From Pseudobutyrivibrio ruminis (GTDB lineage Bacteria; Bacillota; Clostridia; Lachnospirales; Lachnospiraceae), in NCBI GenBank assembly GCA_015057315.1, contig SVER01000010.1:1-64000 (forward strand): 64,000 nucleotides of DNA. Direction: 5' to 3'. Positions 53,843 to 64,000 of this stretch are shown piece by piece (the first letter of the stretch is position 1; every line of letters begins with the position of its first letter). The position numbers and the translations under genes were made by a program. The notes below the pieces were generated by a model that was not told where the DNA came from, did no database searches, and was given only the letters and a program-made list of their open reading frames with translations.

Positions 53843-54715
53843 TTAATTTATATCAATCAATTTCTTAGTCACTGTACAAGCTAAAGCGCCTGGTCCAATA
53901 TGACATGAAACTGAAAGTGATAACGGATCAATCCAGATATCTTTTCCAGGAAATTCAGCTAAAAGCTCTTCTCTGAACTTTTCTGCTGCTTCCTGATTCT
54001 GTGTATGTGCGATTGAGATAATCACATCATCCAGATTATCTGTGTGAAGAACATTTTGCATATCCTTCTTCAAAGCATCTATCATGATAGATTTTGCCTG
54101 CTTCATAGTGCGGGCCATTGCAAACTTATCAAGCTTTTCTCCGTAAATAGAAAGCACTGGCTTAATCTTAAGTAAAGAACCGATAGCTGCAACTGCAGGA
54201 GTAAGACGACCACCCTTCTTAAGATATTCAAGAGTATCTACTGTAATGTAGATTGTAGATTCCGATTTGACTTCCATTAAAGCGTCGCAAATCTCCTGAG
54301 CGGATTTGCCCATATCAGCAAGCTTCTTAGCCTCAAGTGCAGAAAGCTTCTGAGTAACAGAAATACGCTGATTGTCAACAACTACAACTCTGCCATCATA
54401 ATCCTCTGAAAGCATCTGTGCAGTAGCACAAGATGAAGATAGGCCTGAAGACATAGGAATATATACAACCTGATCATAGTCTTCTAGAATCTTGTCCCAT
54501 GTATCAATAAGATTACCTGTTATAGGCATTGAGGTAGTGATTTCTCCACCCTGTGTCAGCTTCTCATAAAATTGTTCCTGTGTTAAATCAATATCCTCAT
54601 AATACAACTGTTCATTAATATAAAATGGCATTGGAATAACATAAACACCAAGCTCCTTAGCTTCTGCCTGTGTAATACCACTGTTACTATCTGTAAGTAT
54701 AGCTACTTTGTTCAT
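53843..54715 (-). CDS. DegV-family fatty-acid-binding protein
   Basis: The 290-residue protein starts MNKVAILTDSNSGITQAEAKELGV and has VVYIPMSSGLSSSCATAQML, VVDNQRISVTQ and DTLEYLKKGGRLTPAVAAIGSLLKIKPVL, standard for DegV proteins, which bind fatty acids and pair with FakA kinase. No fakA gene is nearby. gaggtg precedes the ATG. It lies 36 nt past the groEL terminator. Confidence 0.94.
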   Translation of the reverse strand: MNKVAILTDSNSGITQAEAKELGVYVIPMPFYINEQLYYEDIDLTQEQFYEKLTQGGEITTSMPITGNLIDTWDKILEDYDQVVYIPMSSGLSSSCATAQMLSEDYDGRVVVVDNQRISVTQKLSALEAKKLADMGKSAQEICDALMEVKSESTIYITVDTLEYLKKGGRLTPAVAAIGSLLKIKPVLSIYGEKLDKFAMARTMKQAKSIMIDALKKDMQNVLHTDNLDDVIISIAHTQNQEAAEKFREELLAEFPGKDIWIDPLSLSVSCHIGPGALACTVTKKLIDIN

Positions 54716-54751
54716 AAATCACCTCTAAATTTTATGGCTTAAAATTAAAAG

Positions 54752-54783
54752 CACCGCTGATTATTCTAACATAATCAGCGGTG
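54752..54783 (-). terminator. Terminator after groEL
   Basis: caccgctgattat (54752-54764) and ataatcagcggtg (54771-54783) form a perfect 13-bp stem with a 6-nt loop. A T-rich stretch follows on the minus strand. It ends the groES-groEL transcript. Confidence 0.9.
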
Positions 54784-54808
54784 AATTAAAACCTAAAAGC
54801 TAAAAATT

Positions 54809-56473
<1,665 letters not shown>

Positions 56474-56490
56474 TCAAGATTAATCAAAAA

Positions 56491-56775
56491 TTATTCTACT
56501 ACTGCAAGAATATCGTTCTGACGAACAATGATGTATTCTTCGCCTTCAATCTTTACTTCTGTACCAGCATATTTAGAATAAATAACCTTCTGGCCTTCTT
56601 TTACCTGCATTGTGATTTCTTTACCATCTACAACCCCACCAGGACCAACTGCAATTACCATAGCTTCCTGTGGTTTTTCCTGTGCAGCTGAAGCTAAAAT
56701 AATACCAGACTTTGTAGTCTCTTCTGCTTCACACTGTTTTAATACAACTCTGTCAGTTAATGGAACTAATTTCAT
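56491..56775 (-). CDS. groES: Co-chaperonin GroES (10 kDa)
   Basis: The 94-residue protein starts MKLVPLTDRVVLKQCEAEETTKSGI and has the mobile loop and the VGPGGVVDGKEITMQVKEGQKVIYSKYAGTE block. Complete. aggaggt lies 7 nt before the ATG. First gene of groES-groEL, downstream of a CIRCE element and promoter. Confidence 0.98.
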   Translation of the reverse strand: MKLVPLTDRVVLKQCEAEETTKSGIILASAAQEKPQEAMVIAVGPGGVVDGKEITMQVKEGQKVIYSKYAGTEVKIEGEEYIIVRQNDILAVVE

Positions 56776-56814
56776 TTTATATTACCTCCTAAATTATATT
56801 ATCAATTTTATTTA

Positions 56815-56841
56815 TTAGCACTCGCTATCATTGAGTGCTAA
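56815..56841 (-). promoter_or_regulatory. CIRCE element (HrcA operator) of groESL
   Basis: TTAGCACTC, 9 nt, GAGTGCTAA: a perfect match to the CIRCE consensus at 56815-56823 and 56833-56841, lying between the promoter and groES start. HrcA would repress groESL here; hrcA itself is not in this window. Confidence 0.97.
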
Positions 56842-56852
56842 CTACATGATGT

Positions 56853-56881
56853 ATAATAGGATTCTACGGGAATAGTTGCAA
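56853..56881 (-). promoter_or_regulatory. groESL sigma-A promoter
   Basis: TTGCAA (complement 56876-56881) and TATTAT (complement 56853-56858) are 17 nt apart; matches are 4/6 and 5/6. CIRCE begins about 11 nt downstream, so HrcA would clash with RNA polymerase. Both boxes lie inside a longer hairpin (56856-56916). Confidence 0.65.
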
Positions 56882-56916
56882 GTAAAAATCTTGCAGCTAT
56901 TTCTATAGAATCCTAT
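56856..56916. repeat. Two-tier inverted repeat over the groESL promoter
   Basis: Outer arms ataggattcta (56856-56866) and tagaatcctat (56906-56916) are perfect 11-mers; inner arms aatagttgcaag (56871-56882) and cttgcagctatt (56890-56901) match at 11 of 12. It follows the stop of the DUF2974 gene by about 20 bp, without a clear T-tract, and covers the promoter boxes. Confidence 0.75.
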
Positions 56917-56936
56917 CAAATACTCTCGTTTTCTCT

Positions 56937-58082
56937 TTATTTCTCTTTTTTTCTCATTATTGGAATTTTTGATAGCTTAGAAAGCAGCGTATTCTTTAAG
57001 CTATCACCACTTGATGCAAGAAGTTTTACAAAAACATCAATAACCAATGCCTGATTTTCAGGATCAAGGGATTGAATCTCTTTTGTAAGGGAAGCCACTG
57101 ACCTTACCTTACTAGAAGTAATTTCAGACATTTTGGTTGCACCTGATGATTGTAAAGAGGCAAAAAATACATCCACAAACGCAGCTCTTGTTTCATAATC
57201 AAATTGCAGGGACCATTTTGTAATTATTTCATCAATCACTTCCGATGAGGCTGCAACCTTGTCCTTATATTCAAAACAAGTCCTACCTACTTGCCATGAC
57301 ATTGGGTCGTGTTGATTAATGCCCTTTTCGCTACTTGCCACAACCATTGTCTTTGATTTTGTATACATAAGAAGCCCTATAATGGATTCCTCAGGTATAA
57401 ATTTATGAATTCTTTTTAATATCTGTTTATATTCCTTTGTTTTGAGAAGCTCAGGAATAAAACCTGGCCCATCAAAATTATAAATGTCAATTATGCTGTC
57501 TTTTATATGGGATTTACAAAAAGCACTTCCATATACAGCGAAATTACCGCCCTTAGAATGTCCGCCAATTCTAATTTGCTTCATAGTTCTAGCCAGACTG
57601 TTATTTAAATAATTAACAGCCTTCAGCTGGCCTCCGGTACCTGGTGAAAAGCACATATTAAAGTCTTCCTTCCACCCTACCAAGGAATCATCTGTACCTT
57701 TAAATGCAACAAATATAGTGCCATCAGGAACATAAAATGTGCAGACAGAAAATTGACTTTGATTTTCATTGTCAACCTCGTTTATAAATCCAGAAAGCTT
57801 CATTCCACCGAATCTTTTTGAATGTGCCAAATCCTTTATCATAAAAGGAGCTAATCTAGTGAGAGCTGTTCTACTTAACAATTCTGCCTCTGTAAATTTC
57901 ATAAAAAATTTATCGCATAAATCTTCAATTGAAATCTTTTCTTTAAGGCCAGGACCTGGCACTAAACCATCAAAAGGTGAATACACCAGTTCACAAAGAA
58001 CCAGTGCATCCACCTCATTAAATGGGGATATTTCAAAAGGAACATCCCCTCTCCATTTTAAGTAATCTACTATGTTAGCCAT
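56937..58082 (-). CDS. DUF2974 (Mbeg1-like) alpha/beta-hydrolase-fold protein
   Basis: The 381-residue cytosolic protein starts MANIVDYLKWRGDVPFEISPF, the DUF2974 opening, and has a lipase-like core with ICGHSKGGNFAVYG-type nucleophile elbow (RIGGHSKGGNFAVY, Ser in GHSKGG), and DGTIFVAFKGTDDSLVGWKEDF. A C-terminal tail (about 310-381) is helical. Substrate unknown. It follows the DUF308 gene closely with gagg upstream. Confidence 0.88.
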   Translation of the reverse strand: MANIVDYLKWRGDVPFEISPFNEVDALVLCELVYSPFDGLVPGPGLKEKISIEDLCDKFFMKFTEAELLSRTALTRLAPFMIKDLAHSKRFGGMKLSGFINEVDNENQSQFSVCTFYVPDGTIFVAFKGTDDSLVGWKEDFNMCFSPGTGGQLKAVNYLNNSLARTMKQIRIGGHSKGGNFAVYGSAFCKSHIKDSIIDIYNFDGPGFIPELLKTKEYKQILKRIHKFIPEESIIGLLMYTKSKTMVVASSEKGINQHDPMSWQVGRTCFEYKDKVAASSEVIDEIITKWSLQFDYETRAAFVDVFFASLQSSGATKMSEITSSKVRSVASLTKEIQSLDPENQALVIDVFVKLLASSGDSLKNTLLSKLSKIPIMRKKEK

Positions 58083-58087
58083 ACAAA

Positions 58088-58825
58088 CTATTCCTCAAAT
58101 AAGTCGTCGCTACCTTCCTTTGGCTGAGTGCCTGTATCTTCCTTAACATCAAAAGATGGTTCATCCTCAAAAATAGATTCATCAACCCTTTGCTTAGAAG
58201 CAAAGGGTGATTCTTCCATATTACGCTTAAATATCCTGTCTGAATCCTTCTTATGATCATTAAGACCTATTACCATTAAAAGCAGTGAAAACAGAGAAAA
58301 TCCACCTACTACAATAAGATAAATGCTTGATAAAATAGTGCCATCAAATATCTTTAATGGAGTAAGAAGAATATAGATGCTTGCAGCTATGGTTGCAATT
58401 CCAAGAAGAAGGCTTATAAACCATGAGCCTCTTTGTATATGAAACAATGCGAAGGATTGCTGAAGCATAACAGCTCCAAAAACAATACCTATAAGGCAAA
58501 CCAATGCATCGATAAATGCAGAAACAGTGCCTGCGTTGATAATAAATGTAGCGCCAATAATTACAAGAATAACACCCATGGTAAATCCATAGCTTGTAAT
58601 CCTAACATATTCGTGATTAAAGAAATATTTAATCATGTAATACATACCAAAGCATATAAATAATATGCCAATTGCTAAGATTGAAAATGAGTAAATAATC
58701 CGAGCTATAAAGCTTACATCAAGTGTCACTAGACAAATACCAAGTGCCAAAAATGCAATTGCTCCAATAATATTAGCAGCAAGCCCCGCCTTTGATTCTT
58801 TGATTTCTTGTATGTTTTGAGCCAT
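58088..58825 (-). CDS. DUF308/HdeD-like membrane protein
   Basis: The 245-residue protein has six hydrophobic helices (about 15-190), with the paired repeats typical of HdeD/DUF308 (FIARIIYSFSILAIGILFICFG and LLGIATIAASIYILLTPL), and an acidic cytosolic tail. Its role in Firmicutes is unknown; the acid-resistance label comes from enterobacterial HdeD. gaggagg precedes the ATG. It lies upstream of DUF2974 by 5 nt. Confidence 0.72.
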   Translation of the reverse strand: MAQNIQEIKESKAGLAANIIGAIAFLALGICLVTLDVSFIARIIYSFSILAIGILFICFGMYYMIKYFFNHEYVRITSYGFTMGVILVIIGATFIINAGTVSAFIDALVCLIGIVFGAVMLQQSFALFHIQRGSWFISLLLGIATIAASIYILLTPLKIFDGTILSSIYLIVVGGFSLFSLLLMVIGLNDHKKDSDRIFKRNMEESPFASKQRVDESIFEDEPSFDVKEDTGTQPKEGSDDLFEE

Positions 58826-58848
58826 AGTATCCTCCTCGTTGCTTTATT

Positions 58849-59490
58849 CTAGCTAAAAATAATTACGATAAAATTAATAAGGCAATGGGTAATTATACAA
58901 AGAGATAAACGTTTGGTTTTAACGTACATTAGACCAAGTAAAATCCCCACCACTAAAGCATATATAAATTGTACTATATTATTGTGTAGAATTCCAAAAA
59001 AAATCGAAGAAATAAAAACAGATGGAATAAGGCCATACATAAGATATAGCTGACCTGTTACAATTCCTCGAAGTAAAAGCTCCTCTAGTATAGGAATTAC
59101 AAGGCAGTTACATAGTATTTTTATTACCAAGTTACCATCTGATAAAGTATTCTGTGCTCTTTCAAAGCCTTCTGATGATTCTGCAATACCAATCTGTGTA
59201 AGAATTACATTTAAAATAATCCCAGCAAGGCATACACCTATAACCCAGAGTACGTACTTTATAATCTGATTTCTATCAGTTATTTTATCCGGTATAAGCT
59301 TTGGCACAGATTGAAATATGATATACATGGGTATAATGCAAACAATGCCTGCTATCAGCAGACATATAAGCTTTCCATATTTATCACCTATAATATCTAT
59401 CAAAAGGGCCACGCCCAATTGATAGACAATAAAATATACAAGTATAGGATAGAATATTTGAATGATACGATTAGTTTTAATTTGCTTCAA
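58849..59490 (-). CDS. CPBP-family intramembrane metalloprotease
   Basis: The 213-residue protein has about six helices. Catalytic motifs are EELLLRG (E136, E137, R141), FGILH (H169) and HCLINF (H202), matching the CPBP/abortive-infection protease family (Rce1-like). Target unknown. Start TTG at 59490, overlapping the HAD gene by 14 nt, with gagg 12 nt upstream; no better start is visible. Confidence 0.86.
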   Translation of the reverse strand: MKQIKTNRIIQIFYPILVYFIVYQLGVALLIDIIGDKYGKLICLLIAGIVCIIPMYIIFQSVPKLIPDKITDRNQIIKYVLWVIGVCLAGIILNVILTQIGIAESSEGFERAQNTLSDGNLVIKILCNCLVIPILEELLLRGIVTGQLYLMYGLIPSVFISSIFFGILHNNIVQFIYALVVGILLGLMYVKTKRLSLCIITHCLINFIVIIFS

Positions 59491-60130
59491 TGTAATCTAA
59501 TACCTCGTCTGGATAATCTAAGATAACAGATGCACCTGCATCCTCTAAATCCCATCTAGAACCAAAGCCCCAAGTGACGCCTATACAATCAATTCCAGAT
59601 TGCTTTGCACCTTCTGCATCATATTTAGTATCACCAACAAGAACTGTCTCCTCACGCTTGTGCCATGGTGCCCTCCTAAAGCAAAGCTCAATAACCTGTG
59701 TCTTAGTATCAATCTTTGCATCAAGTGTAGCCCCGCAAATATCAGTAAAATAATGGTCAATTCCAAGTTTTTTAAGAAGCTTTCTTGCTGTTGGCTCAGG
59801 CTTTGATGTGCACACAAACAGGCAGTAGCCTCTTTTAACTAAATCAGCTAAAACCTCTTCTATACCAGCATAAACCTTGGCATTAAACATGCCGTTTTCG
59901 TCATCATAGTAATGTCTGTAGGTTGCAACAGTATCATGAAAGTCTTCATCCCTAATATGTAAAATATTAGGGAATGAATATGTAAATGGAGGCCCTACGC
60001 ATTTACGAAGTGTTGCGAAATCAGGAATATCATATCCATATTTTGTAAGTGCAATCTTCAGCCCCTCGATAATTCCAGGAGCTGAATCAACCAAAGTACC
60101 ATCTAAATCAAAATAAACATTCTTTATCAT
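59477..60130 (-). CDS. HAD-superfamily phosphatase, phosphoglycolate-phosphatase-like
   Basis: The 217-residue protein has motif I DLDGTLVDS (D8, D10), motif II LFVCTSKP, a Lys region (PEPTARKLLKKLG) and motif IV LVGDTKYDAEGAKQSG, with a helical cap at about 16-85. Family is the Gph/PpaX-like group; the substrate (2-phosphoglycolate, pyrophosphate or a nucleotide) cannot be told. ATG overlaps the parC stop by 4 nt. Confidence 0.88.
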   Translation of the reverse strand: MIKNVYFDLDGTLVDSAPGIIEGLKIALTKYGYDIPDFATLRKCVGPPFTYSFPNILHIRDEDFHDTVATYRHYYDDENGMFNAKVYAGIEEVLADLVKRGYCLFVCTSKPEPTARKLLKKLGIDHYFTDICGATLDAKIDTKTQVIELCFRRAPWHKREETVLVGDTKYDAEGAKQSGIDCIGVTWGFGSRWDLEDAGASVILDYPDEVLDYIEAN

Positions 60131-62367
60131 TTCTTAACGCCCTTTGTATCTCTTGATGCCACGTGAAGTCTGCCGATAGAAACTGTTTTATCCTTAACCT
60201 TTACATCGATATTCTCACCATCTGCAAGGACATAGATATCTGTAAGCTCGTCACCCTTGGCAAGCTTCATACCTCTAACGCCTACAGCAGTCTTTTTCTT
60301 TTCAGGAACAGTGTCTCCTTCTATTCTAAGGAACATATCCTTCTTAGATTGCATAACTACAGAGCTTCCTGGATTAAGTACCTTAACGCAGATCACTTCA
60401 TCCTTGTCAGCAAGCTTTGTTGCAGCAATAAGCTTTCTTGAAACATCAAACTCAGTGCCATCTACCACCTTAATCATGGCTGTCTTAGTTCCAAATAAAA
60501 GCTTTTTACTAATAATATGCTCCATTGAATCGGCGAAAATCAGATTTTCCTTTGTAAGGTCAAGCTTTGAGCCCTTTTCCGCTGTATCAATAGGCTGGCC
60601 CTTATCTCTAAATTTACCAAATGGAAGGCTAAGAACCTTGATTGTATGCATATCACCGCTTCCGGTAAACAGGCAAAGCTTATCAGTATTTTTACAGAGT
60701 ACGATTTTCTTGGATTCTGCCTCTGCAGCCTCTTTGTTACGCTCGAAGGTAGGCATATCCACAACCCTTGCGTAAGCAAATCTATCAATAAGAACTGCTA
60801 CATCAATAACTTCGATAGGCTTTTCTTCAACCACAGCCTCTTCCACATTATCAATAACAGTACGTCTTTCTGTGGCATATTCCTTTTTGATTGCCTGAAG
60901 ATCCTTGATAATAACCTTAGCCATTTCAGCACGGCTTTCAAGAATCTTAGTGTAATCAGAAATACGCTGCATTGTTTCAGCATATTCACCTCTAAGGGCC
61001 TCAATCTCTAAGCCGATTAATCTGTGAAGACGCATATCAAGAATTGCCTGAGCCTGACGCTCAGTAAATTTAAGAAGTGCAGCATCCTTTCTAGACTGCT
61101 CTGACTTAAATTTGATACCTTCTGTGATACCTTCAACAAGACAAGCCTTAGCCTGCTTAACATCCTTAGAACCACGGAGAATTTCGATAATCAAATCAAT
61201 AACATCACAGGCCTTAATTAAGCCTTCCTGAATCTCCTTCTTTTCACGCTCCTTGCCAAGAAGATGTGTGTACTTTCTAGTGCAAAGCTCGTACTGGAAA
61301 TTAACGTGATGTCTGATGATTGGAACAATACCAAGTGTCTCTGGCTTGCCGTCTGCAACAGCAAGCATGTTAACACCAAAGGTATCCTCTAATCTTGTCT
61401 TTTTATATAAAAGATTAAGTACATTCTGGGCATCAGCACCCTTTCTAAGCTCGATGATAATACGCATACCATCCTTAGATGACTGGTTGGAAATATCTGT
61501 AATATCGTTTGTCTTCTTTGTCTCAACAAGTGAGTAAACATCATTTAAGAACTTACCGATATTAGCACCTATCATAGTGTAAGGAATCTCTGTAATAACA
61601 ATCTGCTCCTTACCGCCCTTAATTTTTTCGATTTCTGCCTTACCACGAATTTTGATTTTACCAACGCCAGTAGAATAAATCTCCTGTAAATCATCCTTAT
61701 TTGTAATGATTCCTCCAGTTGGGAAATCAGGACCAGGGATAATCTTAAGCATCTGAGCTGTGTTAATATCAGGGTCCTTCATGTAGGCTATAACGCCATC
61801 AATAACCTCTCCAAGGTTGTGCTGAGGGATAGATGTAACCATACCTACAGCAATACCATCAGAGCCGTTAATTAAGATATTTGGAACACGAACAGGAAGT
61901 ACCTCTGGCTCCTTTTCTGTCTCGTCATAGTTAGGGACGAAATCAACAACATTCTTATCAAGGTCACCAAGATAAACCTCCTGTGCAACCTTTGCAAGAC
62001 GAGCCTCAGTGTAACGCATGGCAGCGGCGCCATCACCTTCGATTGAACCAAAGTTACCATGACCATCTACAAGAGGAAGGCTCTTCTTAAAATCCTGGCT
62101 CATAACAACAAGTGCTTCATAAATAGAGCTATCACCATGTGGATGATATTTACCCATTGTATCACCAACGATACGGGCACTCTTCTTGTATGGCTTGTTG
62201 TAATCAACCTTTAACTCGTACATATCGTAAAGAGTACGACGCTGTACAGGCTTAAGACCATCTCTAACATCTGGTACTGCACGTGCTAAGATAACTGACA
62301 TAGAATAATCTATAAAGGATTTCTGCATTATCTCAGAATATTCTGTTCTTATGATTTCACTAGGCAT
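60127..62367 (-). CDS. parC: DNA topoisomerase IV subunit A (ParC)
   Basis: The 746-residue subunit cuts and religates DNA. The winged-helix/tower domain carries the catalytic Tyr119 in AAMRYTEARLAKV; GDTMGKYHPHGDSSIYEAL matches the quinolone region with Ser80 and Glu84 in ParC numbering. The C-terminal domain has blades but no GyrA box (QRRGGKG-type) that I can see, which favours ParC over GyrA. Overlaps parE by 8 nt; aaggagg is 9 nt upstream. Confidence 0.88.
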   Translation of the reverse strand: MPSEIIRTEYSEIMQKSFIDYSMSVILARAVPDVRDGLKPVQRRTLYDMYELKVDYNKPYKKSARIVGDTMGKYHPHGDSSIYEALVVMSQDFKKSLPLVDGHGNFGSIEGDGAAAMRYTEARLAKVAQEVYLGDLDKNVVDFVPNYDETEKEPEVLPVRVPNILINGSDGIAVGMVTSIPQHNLGEVIDGVIAYMKDPDINTAQMLKIIPGPDFPTGGIITNKDDLQEIYSTGVGKIKIRGKAEIEKIKGGKEQIVITEIPYTMIGANIGKFLNDVYSLVETKKTNDITDISNQSSKDGMRIIIELRKGADAQNVLNLLYKKTRLEDTFGVNMLAVADGKPETLGIVPIIRHHVNFQYELCTRKYTHLLGKEREKKEIQEGLIKACDVIDLIIEILRGSKDVKQAKACLVEGITEGIKFKSEQSRKDAALLKFTERQAQAILDMRLHRLIGLEIEALRGEYAETMQRISDYTKILESRAEMAKVIIKDLQAIKKEYATERRTVIDNVEEAVVEEKPIEVIDVAVLIDRFAYARVVDMPTFERNKEAAEAESKKIVLCKNTDKLCLFTGSGDMHTIKVLSLPFGKFRDKGQPIDTAEKGSKLDLTKENLIFADSMEHIISKKLLFGTKTAMIKVVDGTEFDVSRKLIAATKLADKDEVICVKVLNPGSSVVMQSKKDMFLRIEGDTVPEKKKTAVGVRGMKLAKGDELTDIYVLADGENIDVKVKDKTVSIGRLHVASRDTKGVKK

Positions 62368-64000
62368 CTATTTCAGCCTCCTTTGCATGCTTATAAATAA
62401 AGTCTTTACGAGGCGCAACATCACTACCCATAAGAAGCTCTGTTACCTCTGAAGCCATAAGGGCATCCTCGATTTCAACTAACTTAAGCTTTCTTCTTTC
62501 CGGATCAAGAGTTGTTTCCCAAAGCTGATCCTTATCCATCTCACCAAGACCTTTGTATCGCTGAAGTGTGAAGGATTTTCCATTCATTTTTCTTCTATAT
62601 TTTTCAAGAGCAACATCATCATATAGATATTCCTCCTCACCCTTTGCAGGAATAGCTTTATAAAGAGGAGGCATGGCAATATAAACATGTCCTTCCTTAA
62701 TAAGCTCAGGCATGAATCTATAGAAGAATGTTAAAAGTAATGTACAGATGTGAGCACCGTCCACATCGGCATCGGCCATGATTACTATTTTGTCATAGCG
62801 AAGCTTGGAAATATCAAAATCGTTGCCGTATCCCTCTGAGAAGCCACAGCCAAAGGCATTGATAAGTGTCTTGATTTCAGCGTTGGCAAGCACCTTATCC
62901 ATAGATGCCTTTTCTACGTTAAGAATCTTACCACGGATTGGCATAATAGCCTGATACATACGGTTTCTTGCCATCTTAGCAGAGCCACCAGCGGAATCTC
63001 CCTCTACGATGAAGATTTCGCACTTGCTGGCATCCCTTGATTCGCAGTTAGCAAGCTTACCATTTTGGTCAAAAGAGAACTTTTGCTTTGTAAGCATATT
63101 AGTCTTTGCCTTCTCTTCTGATTTACGAATCTTGGCAGACTTTTCTGCACAGGAAATAATAGCCTTAAGTGTCTCAAGGTTTCTATCGAAGTAAAGGGTA
63201 AATTCATCCTGACATACTTTTTGTGTAGCCTTAGATGCATCAGGGTTATCAAGCTTAGTCTTAGTCTGGCCTTCAAATCTAGGGTCTGGATGCTTGATTG
63301 ATACAATTGCAGTAATGCCGTTTCTTACATCTGCGCCGGTAAAGTTAGCATCCTTGTCCTTAAGAATTCCAAGTTCTCTTGCATAGTTATTAATCACAGT
63401 AGTAAGAACTGTCTTAAAACCAGTGATATGTGTACCACCCTCAGAGTTGTAAATGTTGTTACAGAAGCCTAGGATATTCTCCTTAAATTCGTTGCAATAC
63501 TGGAATGCAACCTCAAGCTCAATACCATCAGCGCTTCCCTTGAAATAAATAACATCATGTAAAGCCTCTGCAGTCTTGTTGATTTCCTTAACAAAGCCCT
63601 TTATTCCATCTGGCTCGTGGAAGGTCTCGTAATCTGGCTCTTCCCCTCTTAAATCTGCATAGTGAATTGTAAGACCTGGATTAAGATAAGCTGTCTCATG
63701 AAGACGGCTTTTAATATCATCCTCCTTGAAATATGTCTTTTCAAAGATTTCTGGGTCTGGTAAGAAGTTAATCTTTGTACCATGCTTTGTAGTCTTTGCA
63801 ATCTTAGGAAGAAGTCCATCTACCAGCTTCTCAACTGGAACACCTCTTTCGTATCTATCGTGATGAACATAACCCTCACGTGAAATATCAACTGTCATAT
63901 ATGTACTAAGTGCATTAACAACAGATGAACCTACACCGTGAAGACCACCACTTGTTTTGTAAACGCTGTCATCAAATTTACCACCTGCGTGAAGTGTACT
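62360..64000 (-). CDS. parE: DNA topoisomerase IV subunit B (ParE), 5' end outside window
   Basis: The open frame runs off the right edge without a start; 546 residues are visible. Visible upstream sequence reads STLHAGGKFDDSVYKTSGGL and GVGSSVVNALS, part of the GHKL ATPase, so the N-terminal about 95 residues are outside. The transducer, then the TOPRIM domain with VEGDSAGGSA, PIRGKILNVEKA and DADVDGAHI follow. Adjacent parC supports ParE; gyrB is the alternative. The stop overlaps parC. Confidence 0.88.
   Translation of the reverse strand, partial: STLHAGGKFDDSVYKTSGGLHGVGSSVVNALSTYMTVDISREGYVHHDRYERGVPVEKLVDGLLPKIAKTTKHGTKINFLPDPEIFEKTYFKEDDIKSRLHETAYLNPGLTIHYADLRGEEPDYETFHEPDGIKGFVKEINKTAEALHDVIYFKGSADGIELEVAFQYCNEFKENILGFCNNIYNSEGGTHITGFKTVLTTVINNYARELGILKDKDANFTGADVRNGITAIVSIKHPDPRFEGQTKTKLDNPDASKATQKVCQDEFTLYFDRNLETLKAIISCAEKSAKIRKSEEKAKTNMLTKQKFSFDQNGKLANCESRDASKCEIFIVEGDSAGGSAKMARNRMYQAIMPIRGKILNVEKASMDKVLANAEIKTLINAFGCGFSEGYGNDFDISKLRYDKIVIMADADVDGAHICTLLLTFFYRFMPELIKEGHVYIAMPPLYKAIPAKGEEEYLYDDVALEKYRRKMNGKSFTLQRYKGLGEMDKDQLWETTLDPERRKLKLVEIEDALMASEVTELLMGSDVAPRKDFIYKHAKEAEIDA

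Noticed and set aside
60257..60775. 172-codon plus-strand frame inside parC, and similar long plus-strand frames at 39727-40140 and 9667-10053
   Set aside because: They are antisense shadows of parC, ftsK and the HlyD-like/P-loop genes, which have clear motifs, ribosome sites and operon positions.

Overview
The window looks like a chromosomal segment of a low-GC Gram-positive bacterium of the class Clostridia, most likely a Lachnospiraceae member of the Butyrivibrio/Pseudobutyrivibrio type. This rests on the AT-rich sequence, the SepF/MreBCD/PBP2/RodA/MgsA gene order, DUF975, DUF3048 and DUF2974 proteins, Rex, formate-tetrahydrofolate ligase, CIRCE-controlled groESL, and a long PBP2. The genus is an inference. 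I saw no rRNA, tRNA, CRISPR array, prophage module or complete biosynthetic cluster.

Layout. (1) 1-4612 is accessory sequence: the 5' part of an HD-domain hydrolase gene on the minus strand, a complete IS30-family element (about 296-1698), a XerS-like tyrosine recombinase and an unrecognised polytopic membrane protein, the last three on the plus strand. A convergent terminator (4571-4612) closes this part. (2) From 4613 to the right edge every gene is on the minus strand, often with 1-17 nt overlaps. Read from low to high coordinates: rluD-lspA-aroB; sepF-yggS; a HlyD-like adaptor and a small P-loop protein; then an envelope and shape block dacF-type carboxypeptidase, mgsA, rodA, minC, PBP2, mreD, mreC, mreB. 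(3) 18850-28392 holds a methionine gamma-lyase-like PLP enzyme, miaA, mutL, mutS and two FAD proteins. (4) 28397-35713 holds a lipid-flippase-like transporter, a DUF3048 lipoprotein, ybeY, a degenerate PgpH-like protein, phoH, pyrimidine-nucleoside phosphorylase and rlmH. (5) 35901-46239 holds a zinc-ribbon/TPR protein, fhs, ftsK, glgA, yebC, a CBS-domain protein, a coiled-coil protein and rex. (6) 46320-54715 holds an ABC-F ATPase, pnp, rpsO, DUF4340 and DUF975 proteins, purA and degV. (7) 54809-64000 holds groEL-groES, DUF2974, DUF308 and CPBP proteins, a HAD phosphatase, parC and parE; parE runs off the right edge.

How the parts work together. mreB-mreC-mreD-PBP2-rodA form the elongasome, with minC and sepF adding division control. 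lspA matures lipoproteins, such as the predicted carboxypeptidase and DUF3048 lipoproteins encoded here. mutS/mutL, parE/parC, ftsK and a Xer recombinase cover repair, decatenation and chromosome segregation. ybeY, phoH, pnp, rpsO, rlmH, rluD and miaA concern RNA and the ribosome.

The observations most worth checking: an orphan MinC with no minD or minE beside it and with the MinD-contact RSGQ motif replaced; a PgpH-type protein whose HD metal ligands are mostly lost; a near-perfect Rex operator over the -35 box of a consensus rex promoter; a long hairpin superimposed on the groESL promoter next to a perfect CIRCE; long stems in the pnp and rpsO leaders; and an IS30 end that forms part of a 17/19 palindrome with flanking DNA.
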